46,873 bases of DNA from Promethearchaeota archaeon (GTDB lineage Archaea > Asgardarchaeota > Lokiarchaeia > Sigyniarchaeales > SOKP01): NCBI GenBank assembly GCA_016840545.1, contig JAEOSD010000003.1:1-46873 (forward strand), given 5' to 3'. Positions 16,171-24,455 of this stretch are shown one piece after another. The notes under the pieces are model-generated. The model saw nothing but the letters and a program-made list of their open reading frames with translations. It ran no database searches and was not told where the DNA came from. A program made the position numbers and the translations under genes. The stretch's first letter is position 1. Each line of letters opens with the position of its first letter.

Positions 16171-18285
16171 TCACGAAATATTAGAGGAGAACATATTTAA
16201 CTTATTAATTTTTTTCCTAATTTCAATTTTCTTTTCTATAATCTCTTTTACATAGTTTGAAATTTTCTTCCTTTTGTTAATATCGGATGGTAAAGGCAAA
16301 GCAACTTCCATGATACGATTACCTATTGTTGCTATTGTTCCTTGTACAAATGTAATTGCTTGAATTTGCTTCTGAACGATATCAAGATTAATAAGGTATA
16401 ATAATAAGTATGAATCAATAGCATTATCATTTTCAAGTGCTTTAATTTGATAAATATGGCTTTGGATGATAATTTTTGTATCCAATTCTGTAATATATGC
16501 TGTCTTTCCAATTAAGTTAGGTCCTCCATCTTTAACTAAAAGAATATCTCCTGATTCAATGTTTTGTTTATCTTTATATAACTCATAAACTTCTTCCGAA
16601 GTTTTTTTATTTGAATCGAGATTTACCTCCCAATTATGAATTTCACTCGTACGTATAAAAGGAATTCCCCCTAATCCATAAACATGAGAACCAATTTCAT
16701 CTCCACGGGGAAGATACCCATTTTTATTAGTATAGATTATGTTTTGTTCAATTAAATCTCCAAAAGTAGTTAATATTACATCTTTTTTAGTAGATAATGA
16801 TTTGAGTGTTTTTTCAACTCCCGTATAATAACTTGGTATAAAAATTTCATTTTTTATTTGACTTCTTTTAATTTTAAATATCTTTTGGTTTTTGAAATAA
16901 TCAAAATCTTCACCATTTATTAATTCTAAATGTAAATCTAATAACTCGTCATTAATGGTTGGCTTTCCATCTGAATCAAGTTTTTTACTACCATCCTTAT
17001 TTAGTTTGTATAATACTTTTCCATCTTTATTATGACCAACATTATCTATAATAGCAAAATCAATCGTGTAGTCTTCTGGTACATTTTTAAGTTTCTGAAA
17101 AAATAAAATACTAGCTTTATTACATGTATAAGGCTGAAATGTGTTTTGATCTAATGAAATAACCCCTAAAATTTGACCATTTGAGTTTAAATATTCCCAG
17201 ATATACCTATCTGTTGGATTACCAAATATTCCTTCTGGTAAAACTATTCCCAATTTCCCTCCATTTTTAAGTAATTGGACACATCTTTCAATAAACAAAA
17301 TTTGTGGTGGTTGTTGTTTAACAAGTTTATTTTGCATTACCCATTTATTTCTGGTATTTTTCCATATATGTCCAAATTGATAATTGGATAAAATAGACTT
17401 ATCATTAATTGGAATTTTAGAACCAAAAGGAGGATTAGTTATAATATAGTCAAAAGAGTTTTCTTTTATTATCTTCCCTGCTTCAGCATGATATCCTTTT
17501 ACATCTAAGGAATCTTCACAAAATATATAAGATTTTTCACCACTCAGAATCTCTAAATATAATTTACATAGCTTGACTAAAAACGAGTCTTTATCTATAC
17601 CATATAAATTAGAAATAACTCCAAACTTCTTCTCTTCAATATTTTTTTCATCCGCTCTAAACTTTTTTTCAATTTTTAGCCAAAGTAAATCTTTACTTTC
17701 AAGTAAAAAACCTCCATGACCGCAAGCAGGATCCAAAATTTTATTATCTATTTCTGGATTTAAATAATTTACCATAAATTTTATTACATTAAAGGGTGTA
17801 AAAAATTGCCCTCCCTCATCCTTTAGTATCTTACTTACGAAGATTTCAAAAGCATCACTCAAAATGTCTCGAGAAGAATGTAAGAGTGAAATATTTTGTA
17901 ATTCTTTTACAACTAGATAGACTAATTCTTGGTTTAGATTAATTTTTTCATCCTTACCGATTATATCTTTGTATTTCTCCTTAACATTTCTATTAAAAAA
18001 ATCTTGGATTCTCAAAAATAAAGTGTATTCATTTTCCCCTTTTTTTATACAGAAATCAACAGGTTCTGCGGAAGATTTGTTCTTTTCATCAATTATTTTG
18101 CACAAAAGTAAATTTATAATTTCTTTAGACCTTGATCTAGTATCAGTATCTGTATACTTTAATTTTCCATAAAGGTTTTGGTTAATCTGAGAAAAAGTCT
18201 TCTTTAAATTAGTTACTTTGATTAAATCTTTTATTTTTAGAATTTCTGAATCCTCTTCCATATAATCTGTAATTTTAGCAGACAT
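16171..18285 (-). CDS. Fused type I M-S DNA adenine methyltransferase, orphan
   Basis: A 704-residue protein. An HsdM-like helical N-terminus leads into GGQFFTPFNVIKFMVNYLNP, the SAM-binding DPACGHGG (185-192) and the catalytic NPPFG (284-288) of N6-adenine methylases, up to about residue 440. Residues about 495-700 resemble one target-recognition domain of HsdS, with GGIPFIRTSEI, then GDILLVKDGG, and a C-terminal charged coiled-coil-like helix. It should recognise and methylate a specific DNA sequence. No HsdR helicase-nuclease or other nuclease is encoded nearby and no nuclease motif is seen in the protein, so it is probably solitary. ATG start. Confidence 0.88.
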   Translation of the reverse strand: MSAKITDYMEEDSEILKIKDLIKVTNLKKTFSQINQNLYGKLKYTDTDTRSRSKEIINLLLCKIIDEKNKSSAEPVDFCIKKGENEYTLFLRIQDFFNRNVKEKYKDIIGKDEKINLNQELVYLVVKELQNISLLHSSRDILSDAFEIFVSKILKDEGGQFFTPFNVIKFMVNYLNPEIDNKILDPACGHGGFLLESKDLLWLKIEKKFRADEKNIEEKKFGVISNLYGIDKDSFLVKLCKLYLEILSGEKSYIFCEDSLDVKGYHAEAGKIIKENSFDYIITNPPFGSKIPINDKSILSNYQFGHIWKNTRNKWVMQNKLVKQQPPQILFIERCVQLLKNGGKLGIVLPEGIFGNPTDRYIWEYLNSNGQILGVISLDQNTFQPYTCNKASILFFQKLKNVPEDYTIDFAIIDNVGHNKDGKVLYKLNKDGSKKLDSDGKPTINDELLDLHLELINGEDFDYFKNQKIFKIKRSQIKNEIFIPSYYTGVEKTLKSLSTKKDVILTTFGDLIEQNIIYTNKNGYLPRGDEIGSHVYGLGGIPFIRTSEIHNWEVNLDSNKKTSEEVYELYKDKQNIESGDILLVKDGGPNLIGKTAYITELDTKIIIQSHIYQIKALENDNAIDSYLLLYLINLDIVQKQIQAITFVQGTIATIGNRIMEVALPLPSDINKRKKISNYVKEIIEKKIEIRKKINKLNMFSSNIS

Positions 18286-18391
18286 TTGATAAAGCTAGGT
18301 ATAAATATGTTTTTTTTGCTTCTTATTCTATAAATCTCTATTGCTATTCAAATTATTATTCTTTTTTATTAAGTGAAAATTAATCTTATTT

Positions 18392-19177
18392 ATGTCTTCT
18401 AATAAATTAAATTTGGGTGAATATATTGAATTTTCAATTAAACGACGGTTTGGTATTATAATCCTTAATAGAATTCATAGATCTAACTCTTTTACAATTG
18501 AACAATTAGAATATCTGAAAAATGCATTAATTCATTGCCAACAAAATGAAAAAATTAAAGGGGTGATACTTACCGCAAATGGAGATAGTTTTAGCACAGG
18601 GATGGATTTACGTGCTGTGACGTCCTATGATTATGAAGGCGTAAAAAAATTAGAACAACTAGCTGCTCAAGTTTGTGAATTATTATATAATGGTAAACCT
18701 TCTATTTGTGCTATTAATGGGCGCACATTGGGGGAAGGGGTTGTATTTTTGGTCTGCTGTGATTACCGCATCGCTATAAAAGACAGTTTCTTTCAAATGC
18801 CTGAAATTAATTCTGCCATATTTCCAGGTACAGGGTGTGTTATTTTATTTTCTAAAATAATAGGAATATCTTGGACTAAGAAAATGCTCATGTTTTCAGA
18901 AAAATTAGATGCTTCAAAGGCTTTAGAAATAGGTCTAATTGATCAGATTGTTGATTCAAAAGAAGATCTTATGAATTTTGCCATGGAGAAAGCAAAATTT
19001 CTTTACTCAAAAAATCAAACTGTTATAAATGCAATCAAGTTATTAAGTAATCATCTACTTGATAAAAATTTCAAAGAAGGTTATGAGTTAGAAAAAATAG
19101 GTTCTGACTGGTATAAATTTGAAAAAAAAGACGAAATGATTTATAATATACGAGAAAAGTTTAATTGGAAACCATAA
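18392..19177 (+). CDS. Crotonase-family protein with altered active site
   Basis: A 261-residue crotonase-fold protein. The first oxyanion element FSTGMDLRAVT is conserved. The second reads NGRTLGEGVVFLVCCDYR: GEG replaces GGG, and Val118 occupies the first catalytic glutamate position. The second glutamate is kept (Glu138 in QMPEINSAIFPGTG). This pattern fits isomerase-type or other non-hydratase crotonases. Separated by about 100 bases from an acyl-CoA ligase gene on the same strand, with which it probably forms a transcription unit. ATG start; divergent from the DNA methyltransferase gene, so the 106-base spacer should hold both promoters. Confidence 0.83.
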   Translation: MSSNKLNLGEYIEFSIKRRFGIIILNRIHRSNSFTIEQLEYLKNALIHCQQNEKIKGVILTANGDSFSTGMDLRAVTSYDYEGVKKLEQLAAQVCELLYNGKPSICAINGRTLGEGVVFLVCCDYRIAIKDSFFQMPEINSAIFPGTGCVILFSKIIGISWTKKMLMFSEKLDASKALEIGLIDQIVDSKEDLMNFAMEKAKFLYSKNQTVINAIKLLSNHLLDKNFKEGYELEKIGSDWYKFEKKDEMIYNIREKFNWKP

Positions 19178-19226
19178 ATGTTTTTTATCTTATTAAAATA
19201 CTTTATTATAAATACATGAAAATATT

Positions 19227-19281
19227 AAGGAGATGAAAAGTAATTTCTTGGGAAGAATTTAATGAATATCCTCATTCAATT
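19227..19281 (+). other. Probable true N-terminus of the second acyl-CoA ligase, interrupted by a 1-base shift
   Basis: AAGGAGA at 19227-19233 is a strong ribosome-binding site running into the ATG at 19233-19235, but that ATG frame ends after nine codons. Removing one A from the AAAA run at 19236-19239 would join it to the ligase frame, giving MKVISWEEFNEYPHSIV, a typical ligase N-terminus. The ligase frame is open back to 19237 but offers no ATG, GTG or TTG before the GTG at 19282. Either the sequence has a one-base error or mutation here, or a rare start codon is used. Confidence 0.6.
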
Positions 19282-20925
19282 GTGGGAGTTATAGAAAAAT
19301 GGGCTAAAGAATGCCCCAATAAAAAAGCACTTATTATATATGACACCAGTAAGGAAGTATCTTTTAAAGAGTTTAATGAAGCAATTAATATTATGGCATT
19401 TAAACTTTTCAATATGGGATTTAGAAAAGGAGACATCATAATAACCTCATTACCTTTTCTGTATGAACATATTATTTTAGGATATGCGTGCGCAAAACTA
19501 GGTGTAATTTGGACACCATTAGACCTTAGATTGAAACCTCCAGAAATTATTAAGTGCTTAGAATTATTAAAAGAAAAAGCAAAAATGTATTGCCATTTAG
19601 GAAAGACGTCTGTAGCAAATTTCGGAATGATTGGTGCAGCAGTTATGAAAAATAATCCTTGGATACAATATGTAGTACAATTCAGCACACCTGACGATAA
19701 ATATAGAAAAGGGATAATTCCCGCATATCAGATTGTTGAGGAAGCAAAAAATGAAATGTCTGAAGCTACTAAAAAACCTGAAACTATGAAAGAGTTTAAT
19801 GAGGAATGTGCTAGAGTTAGTGAAAATGACCCTATTATGATTGTTTTTACTACAGGGAGTACAGGCTTTCCTAAACCTGCTATGCTCACAAATCTGGGAA
19901 TTACATGTCAAAATCTGTGTTTATCTAAAGGACTTAAAGCAGACTCTAATGACATTATGCTAGTAAACCTTCCTCCGTCTCATGTTGGAGGAACTACAGA
20001 ACAATTAATGACACCATTATTTATAGGAGGAGCCTGTGTGGTGCTTCATATTTTTGATCCCGCAAAAACCCTTGATGCTATTCAAAAATATAAAATTACT
20101 ATAATGGGTCAAATCCCCGCTTTATTTGTAATGGAATGGAGATTACCGAATTATAATGAATATGATTTAAGTTCACTTAAATTTGCTATTGCCGCTGGTC
20201 AACCTGTTGATAAACCATTCCTTGAAAAATTATCTGAAATGGCTCCAAATTTATTTACTGGTTTAGGATTAACTGAAAGTTCTGGATTTTGTTCATATAC
20301 TCCAACTGACCTCACTCTGGATGAATTTACTGGAACATTAGGTTATGATTTCCCAATTTACCCCATGACTATTAGAAAGCCTATGAAAGAGGAGGGGAAT
20401 GCAGGTAATGAACTTCCAGAAGGAGAAATCGGTGAAATATGTTATAAAGGTCCCCAAACTTTTCTTGGTTATTTTGGTAATGAAGAAGCAACAAGAAAAA
20501 CATTATCTACTGATGGATATCTTTATACTGGAGATATGGGTTTTATTGATAGCAAGGGTCTCCATCTTTCTGGTCGTAGAAAATTTCTTATCAAACCTAA
20601 AGGATTTCAAGTTTTTCCACCCGAAGTTGAGACATTTATTGCTGAATTGCCTCAAGTTGAGTTTGTTGGTGTTATTGGAGCTAAACATGAAATATTCACA
20701 GAGGGTGTTGTTGTTTATATAAAATTAAGAGAGGGGCAAAGTTTAACTGAAAAAGAGGTGTTTGAACATTGTAAAGGGATCGCTGCTTATAAAAGACCAT
20801 CCTTAGTTGTGTTTCTAGATGAATTTCCGCTCAATCGTGTGGCCAAAACCGATTATGTAGCTCTTAAGGAGCGTGTAGAAAAGGATATTGAAGAAGCTAG
20901 AGCAATAGGGGGATGGGATTCTTAA
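19282..20925 (+). CDS. AMP-forming acyl-CoA ligase
   Basis: A 547-residue ANL-superfamily ligase from the first usual start codon (GTG). Motifs: VFTTGSTGFPKPAMLTN (P-loop, with Pro after the lysine), GLTESSG in A5, DGYLYTGDMGFID in A7, LSGRRKFLIKPKGFQVFPPE in A8, and FPLNRVAKTDYVAL with the A10 lysine. It should make acyl-AMP and then acyl-CoA from an unidentified acid. Homologous sequence upstream of the GTG indicates the real protein is about 15 residues longer (see 19227-19281). It follows a crotonase gene and precedes alba by about 190 bases. It is clearly diverged from the ligase at 7965-9677, so a different substrate is likely. Confidence 0.87.
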   Translation: MGVIEKWAKECPNKKALIIYDTSKEVSFKEFNEAINIMAFKLFNMGFRKGDIIITSLPFLYEHIILGYACAKLGVIWTPLDLRLKPPEIIKCLELLKEKAKMYCHLGKTSVANFGMIGAAVMKNNPWIQYVVQFSTPDDKYRKGIIPAYQIVEEAKNEMSEATKKPETMKEFNEECARVSENDPIMIVFTTGSTGFPKPAMLTNLGITCQNLCLSKGLKADSNDIMLVNLPPSHVGGTTEQLMTPLFIGGACVVLHIFDPAKTLDAIQKYKITIMGQIPALFVMEWRLPNYNEYDLSSLKFAIAAGQPVDKPFLEKLSEMAPNLFTGLGLTESSGFCSYTPTDLTLDEFTGTLGYDFPIYPMTIRKPMKEEGNAGNELPEGEIGEICYKGPQTFLGYFGNEEATRKTLSTDGYLYTGDMGFIDSKGLHLSGRRKFLIKPKGFQVFPPEVETFIAELPQVEFVGVIGAKHEIFTEGVVVYIKLREGQSLTEKEVFEHCKGIAAYKRPSLVVFLDEFPLNRVAKTDYVALKERVEKDIEEARAIGGWDS

Positions 20926-21111
20926 TTAAAAATAATTCCATGATTTATTTATTTCTTGATTAATTTTACATAATCTTTAAATCATGGTTTAAGTTTATAA
21001 TCCATAACGACCTATACATATGTGATTTTATTAAAAACAAACCTTTGACTAAAAAAGCTGAAAATCTTATTAAAGAATATTTAAAAGCAATCTATTTATA
21101 GGTGAAAGAAA

Positions 21112-21408
21112 GTGGCTAAGAAAAAGAAGGTTGTAGATGATACAGAAAAAGTCTTTATTGGCAAAAAGAAATCTATGAGTTATGTCATGGCAGCAATGGT
21201 TATTTTAAATGATAAACCGGTAAGACTTCTTGCTCGGGGTAGATCAATCTCTAGAGCAGTAGATGTAGCCGAAATTCTTATTAATAAATTTGTTCGCGGG
21301 AGTACTTATGGAGAGATAAAAATTAGTACCGAGATAATAACTAATGAAGATAATACTCAAACTAATGTATCATCTATTGAAATTGAAGTAATTCCGCCTA
21401 AGAAATAA
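21112..21408 (+). CDS. alba: Alba family DNA/RNA-binding chromatin protein
   Basis: A 98-residue Alba protein. A lysine-rich N-terminus (AKKKKV) precedes VFIGKKKSMSYVMAAMVILN, the loop with KP, LLARGRSISRAVDVAEILIN and a long beta-hairpin ending in SIEIEVIPPKK. Alba dimers coat DNA or bind RNA in archaea. In Sulfolobus the lysine in the first helix region is regulated by acetylation; the KKK cluster at about 18-20 here is the counterpart. GTG start at 21112 preceded by GGTGAAAG at 21101-21108, a good archaeal ribosome-binding site. Followed by a hairpin-plus-T-run terminator. Single copy in this window. Confidence 0.95.
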   Translation: MAKKKKVVDDTEKVFIGKKKSMSYVMAAMVILNDKPVRLLARGRSISRAVDVAEILINKFVRGSTYGEIKISTEIITNEDNTQTNVSSIEIEVIPPKK

Positions 21409-21432
21409 TTCAAGATAAAACCAAATAACCAG

Positions 21433-21470
21433 GAGAAAATCAGGAGACTTTCTCGTCTATTTTTTTTATT
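21433..21470 (+). terminator. Hairpin and T-run after alba
   Basis: GAGAAA at 21433-21438 pairs with TTTCTC at 21449-21454 around a 10-base loop, followed within five bases by a run of T residues. It lies 25 bases after the alba stop and before the convergent CooT-like gene, so it is a likely transcription terminator for alba. Confidence 0.55.
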
Positions 21471-21507
21471 TTTTAATTATCCTACTATGGATGAGTACCT
21501 TCTACTG

Positions 21508-21807
21508 TTATATTGTTTTTTTGATGGCTTCTAATTCATTTTGGAGTGTTTCTATTTGTTCCTTTGTAGCTGAATTATCATTCATGCTATTGAGTAATTT
21601 AATGAAATCCCCAATAAGAGAATGTTCTAGTACCGTACATGTTTGATTTAACGTATTTACGTCCAGAATTAAGGTTGATTTTAAAGTTTCTCCTATTCCT
21701 AACACATCTTTACATATCAATTCATAATTTTTATTGTAGGATAATATAACAATATCTTCTAATATCTGAGAACCATCGTTTTTCTTAATAATTTTAAATT
21801 CACACAT
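21508..21807 (-). CDS. CooT-like nickel-binding family protein
   Basis: A 99-residue protein beginning Met-Cys-Glu (MCEFKIIKK), then a beta-rich domain with ILEDIVILSYNKNYEL, a CKDVLGIGE turn and VLEHSLIGDFIKLL, and a short helical, possibly coiled-coil tail. CooT-family proteins are small, start with Met-Cys, and bind nickel through that cysteine for CO dehydrogenase maturation. Here the gene is divergent from cdhB-cdhC, encoding nickel-enzyme subunits, with about 150 bases between. The match to CooT is by overall pattern, not by a motif unique enough to be decisive. The C-terminal extension is longer than in bacterial CooT. Confidence 0.6.
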   Translation of the reverse strand: MCEFKIIKKNDGSQILEDIVILSYNKNYELICKDVLGIGETLKSTLILDVNTLNQTCTVLEHSLIGDFIKLLNSMNDNSATKEQIETLQNELEAIKKTI

Positions 21808-21916
21808 ATTAAACTTTTCTCTAAATTTTTAAATATATTTGCTTTAACTCTGCTTTAATTAAATAAAACTAAATTTTTTAAAATAGGCTTAATAATTTAA
21901 AATATAACAATTATTT

Positions 21917-21929
21917 TAAAATATATATG
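21917..21929 (+). promoter_or_regulatory. Candidate TATA box for cdhB-cdhC
   Basis: AAAATATATAT-like sequence at 21917-21929, about 33 bases before the cdhB ATG, would give a start point near 21952 and a short leader containing GAGG (21944) and GGTGG (21953). The setting is a divergent spacer shared with the CooT-like gene. The whole spacer is AT-rich, so this is a weak call. Confidence 0.35.
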
Positions 21930-21961
21930 TAAAAACTTAAACAGAGGAAATTGGTGGAATT

Positions 21962-22492
21962 ATGGCAAGACCATATCAAAAAGCGAATATTCCCGGACCA
22001 GAGATGGGTACAACTGTTTTTGAACCGCAAGTTATGGCTAACATTCTAAAGGCTCCAAAGAATAAAGTCCTTGTTATAGGAGCTGAATCCTTAACTTGGG
22101 AACTTGATGGCAAGAAAGTTGCTGATTATTATATCGAAATTGCAAAGAAGCTAGATTGTCATGTCGTTGCTACTGGACATACCTACAAGTATTTAAAAGA
22201 AAAAGTTGATTTAAATAAACTTTGGGAAATGTCCCTAATTAATATCACAGGAAGACTAGTTGATAAAGATTGGGAAGGATTGGATGGAAAAGGTCAATAT
22301 AATATGGCTATTTTTGGGGGACATCTTGTATTTTATGTGAGTCAAACCCTAAGTCGTATTAAGAATTTCTCAAACTGGGTAAGAACTATTGAATTAGATA
22401 AATATGCACATCCAAATGCGCGTTTTAGCTTGCCTAACTTTAGTGATAATGATTGGAAAGAGTTTTTAGAAAAATTAATTGAATTATTGTAA
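21962..22492 (+). CDS. cdhB: CODH/ACS complex subunit epsilon
   Basis: A 176-residue protein matching the archaeal acetyl-CoA decarbonylase/synthase epsilon subunit. It starts ARPYQKANIPGPEMGTTVF, continues with the Rossmann-like strand KVLVIGAESLTWELDGKKV and VVATGHTYKYLKEKV, then a C-terminal region with TIELDKYAHPNARFSLPN. The epsilon subunit associates with the CdhA CO dehydrogenase subunit, which is not encoded in the window. It lies 41 bases upstream of cdhC in the same operon, and GGTGG precedes the ATG. Together they belong to the Wood-Ljungdahl pathway, working in acetyl-CoA cleavage or synthesis. Confidence 0.93.
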   Translation: MARPYQKANIPGPEMGTTVFEPQVMANILKAPKNKVLVIGAESLTWELDGKKVADYYIEIAKKLDCHVVATGHTYKYLKEKVDLNKLWEMSLINITGRLVDKDWEGLDGKGQYNMAIFGGHLVFYVSQTLSRIKNFSNWVRTIELDKYAHPNARFSLPNFSDNDWKEFLEKLIELL

Positions 22493-22533
22493 TTAAATAA
22501 AATAATAACTATTTTTATGAGGAGAAATATAAT

Positions 22534-23940
22534 ATGAGTTTTTCAGATATGCCTGTAGATGTTGGTCCAGTATATGAGGGAGAACGTATCAGGGCAAATC
22601 AAATGTTTGTTGAACTCGGCGGACCTAAAATTGAGAAACACTTTGAATTAGTTAGAGTTAAATCACCTAAAGAGATCAAGGATGGTCAAGTTACACTTCA
22701 TGGTCCTGATATTAAGGACATGAAAGAAGGAGAAAGATATCCTATTGGAATTTTAGTAGAAGTTGCTGGACCTGAATTAGAAGAAGACTTAGAAGCCGTA
22801 TTTGAAAGGAGAGTTCATGAATTTTGCAACTTTGTAAATGGTATTATGCACTTAAATCAACGTTATACTAACTGGATGCGTATTTCAAAATCCGCCTTTG
22901 AGAAAGGTTTAAATTCTTTCGATTTGCTTGGAACAATTTTAATTAGACTATATAAGGCAGAATTACCAATTATAGAACAAGCTCAAGTCACTTTCTATAC
23001 TGACGCAAAAGAAATTGAAAAGCCTTACAATATGGCATTGGAAATCTACAATAAGAGAGATGAAAGAGCGAGAACTATCCATGATGAAGATGTAAATATG
23101 TTCTATGGATGTGTTTTGTGTCAATCTTTTGCTCCTACACATGCATGCTGTATAACACCTGATAGAACTTCATTATGTGGTTCAATAAATTGGTTTGACG
23201 CCAGAGCCGCGGCAAAAGTGGATCCTAAAGGCCCTATCTATGAGGTACCACCTGGTGAATGCCTAAATGAGCTGGCTGGAGAATTTTCTGGTGTAAATGA
23301 AATGATTAAGAAACGCTCACTTGGTGAGATTGAAAGAATTTATCTTTACAGTGGAATGGAGTTCCCTCATACCTCATGTGGCTGTTTTGAGGCAATAGAT
23401 TTCTACATTCCTGAAGTGAATGGTCATGGAATTGTTGATCGCAACTACGGTGAAGTCGCGATAAATGGCTTACCTTTCTCAGCTATGGCCAACCAAACTG
23501 GGGGAGGAAAACAAATGCCTGGTTTCAATGGCGTGAGTATCCAGTACATCGCAAGTCCTAAATATCAAAAATACGACGGCGGTATAGAAACAATAGTCTG
23601 GATGCCTAAAGCTGTTAAAGATAGAATTGGAGAATTACTCCCACAAGACTTATTGCCAAAGATTGCAACGGAAGAGGAGGTTCAAGACATCAACCAGCTA
23701 AAAGACTGGCTTAAGGAGAAGGATCATCCTGTTGTTGAGACATGGGCAGAGCTTGAAGCAATGGAGGAAGAGGAGGAGGAGTGGGCAGAGGAAGGCGCCA
23801 TGGTACCAATGGGAACCATCGGAATGACTATTCCTGGCGTTGGCGGAGCAGGTGGCTTTAAAGTGATTCTAAAGAATTGCAAGATACATGCTGAGTCAAT
23901 AATTATTAAGAAAATAGAACCTAAACGTAGAAAAAAATAA
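22534..23940 (+). CDS. cdhC: CODH/ACS complex subunit beta (acetyl-CoA synthase)
   Basis: A 468-residue archaeal-type acetyl-CoA synthase lacking the N-terminal CODH-interaction domain of bacterial AcsB, normal for archaea. The A-cluster ligands are visible: Cys193 and Cys196 in FYGCVLCQSF, and Cys282 and Cys284 in HTSCGCFEAID. The spacing fits the nickel-iron-sulfur cluster of characterised CdhC. GGGKQMPGFNG near 330 is conserved. An acidic linker at about 415-428 precedes a C-terminal GGAGGFKVILKNC domain. The enzyme joins CO, a methyl group from a corrinoid protein and CoA into acetyl-CoA, or reverses this. cdhA, cdhD and cdhE are not in the window. Strong GGAG ribosome-binding site. Confidence 0.96.
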   Translation: MSFSDMPVDVGPVYEGERIRANQMFVELGGPKIEKHFELVRVKSPKEIKDGQVTLHGPDIKDMKEGERYPIGILVEVAGPELEEDLEAVFERRVHEFCNFVNGIMHLNQRYTNWMRISKSAFEKGLNSFDLLGTILIRLYKAELPIIEQAQVTFYTDAKEIEKPYNMALEIYNKRDERARTIHDEDVNMFYGCVLCQSFAPTHACCITPDRTSLCGSINWFDARAAAKVDPKGPIYEVPPGECLNELAGEFSGVNEMIKKRSLGEIERIYLYSGMEFPHTSCGCFEAIDFYIPEVNGHGIVDRNYGEVAINGLPFSAMANQTGGGKQMPGFNGVSIQYIASPKYQKYDGGIETIVWMPKAVKDRIGELLPQDLLPKIATEEEVQDINQLKDWLKEKDHPVVETWAELEAMEEEEEEWAEEGAMVPMGTIGMTIPGVGGAGGFKVILKNCKIHAESIIIKKIEPKRRKK

Positions 23941-23997
23941 TTTAATCTTTTTTTATTTACTTTTTATTCCAGATTTTTTATCCTAATTTAAATTCAA

Positions 23998-24291
23998 TTA
24001 TCGTTCGGTATATCCTACAAACCCTCCTATTAGCACTAATATTCCTCCAATTATACTAGTATAAATTATCATGATTATTCCTAAAACTACAAATAGTATC
24101 CAATTCAGAGGAATAGGATTGTTTGGTCGAATTATACTCAATAATAAAATGACAGCAATAACTATAGCAACAATTAACGTAATTATCTTTACAGTATCTA
24201 AATTTCGTTGATCAAACCCCATTATTGCTTCTATTAATGATATTGCCCCTCCAATACCTCCTAAAAGTTTCATTAAATCTTCGTTTCTCAT
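23998..24291 (-). CDS. Small membrane protein, unknown function
   Basis: A 97-residue protein with three or four hydrophobic segments: residues about 8-24 (GGIGGAISLIEAI), 35-53, and a long stretch at 62-93 that could be two spans with a tight turn. No conserved catalytic residue. ATG start, convergent with cdhC; the spacer between them is T-rich. It may be a small scaffolding or holin-like protein, but nothing supports a specific role. Confidence 0.6.
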   Translation of the reverse strand: MRNEDLMKLLGGIGGAISLIEAIMGFDQRNLDTVKIITLIVAIVIAVILLLSIIRPNNPIPLNWILFVVLGIIMIIYTSIIGGILVLIGGFVGYTER

Positions 24292-24455
24292 TTTTCCTTA
24301 CTATTTAAATTGTAATTTTTTTTAATTTTATTTCAAATATAGCTCATAGTTTTAATATGACCATAGTATAATGTTTCATTAGAACCACAATTAAAAATAA
24401 TTATATACTAAGCTTGTAAAATACTAATTATTAATATTAAATCTCGAAAAAATTA

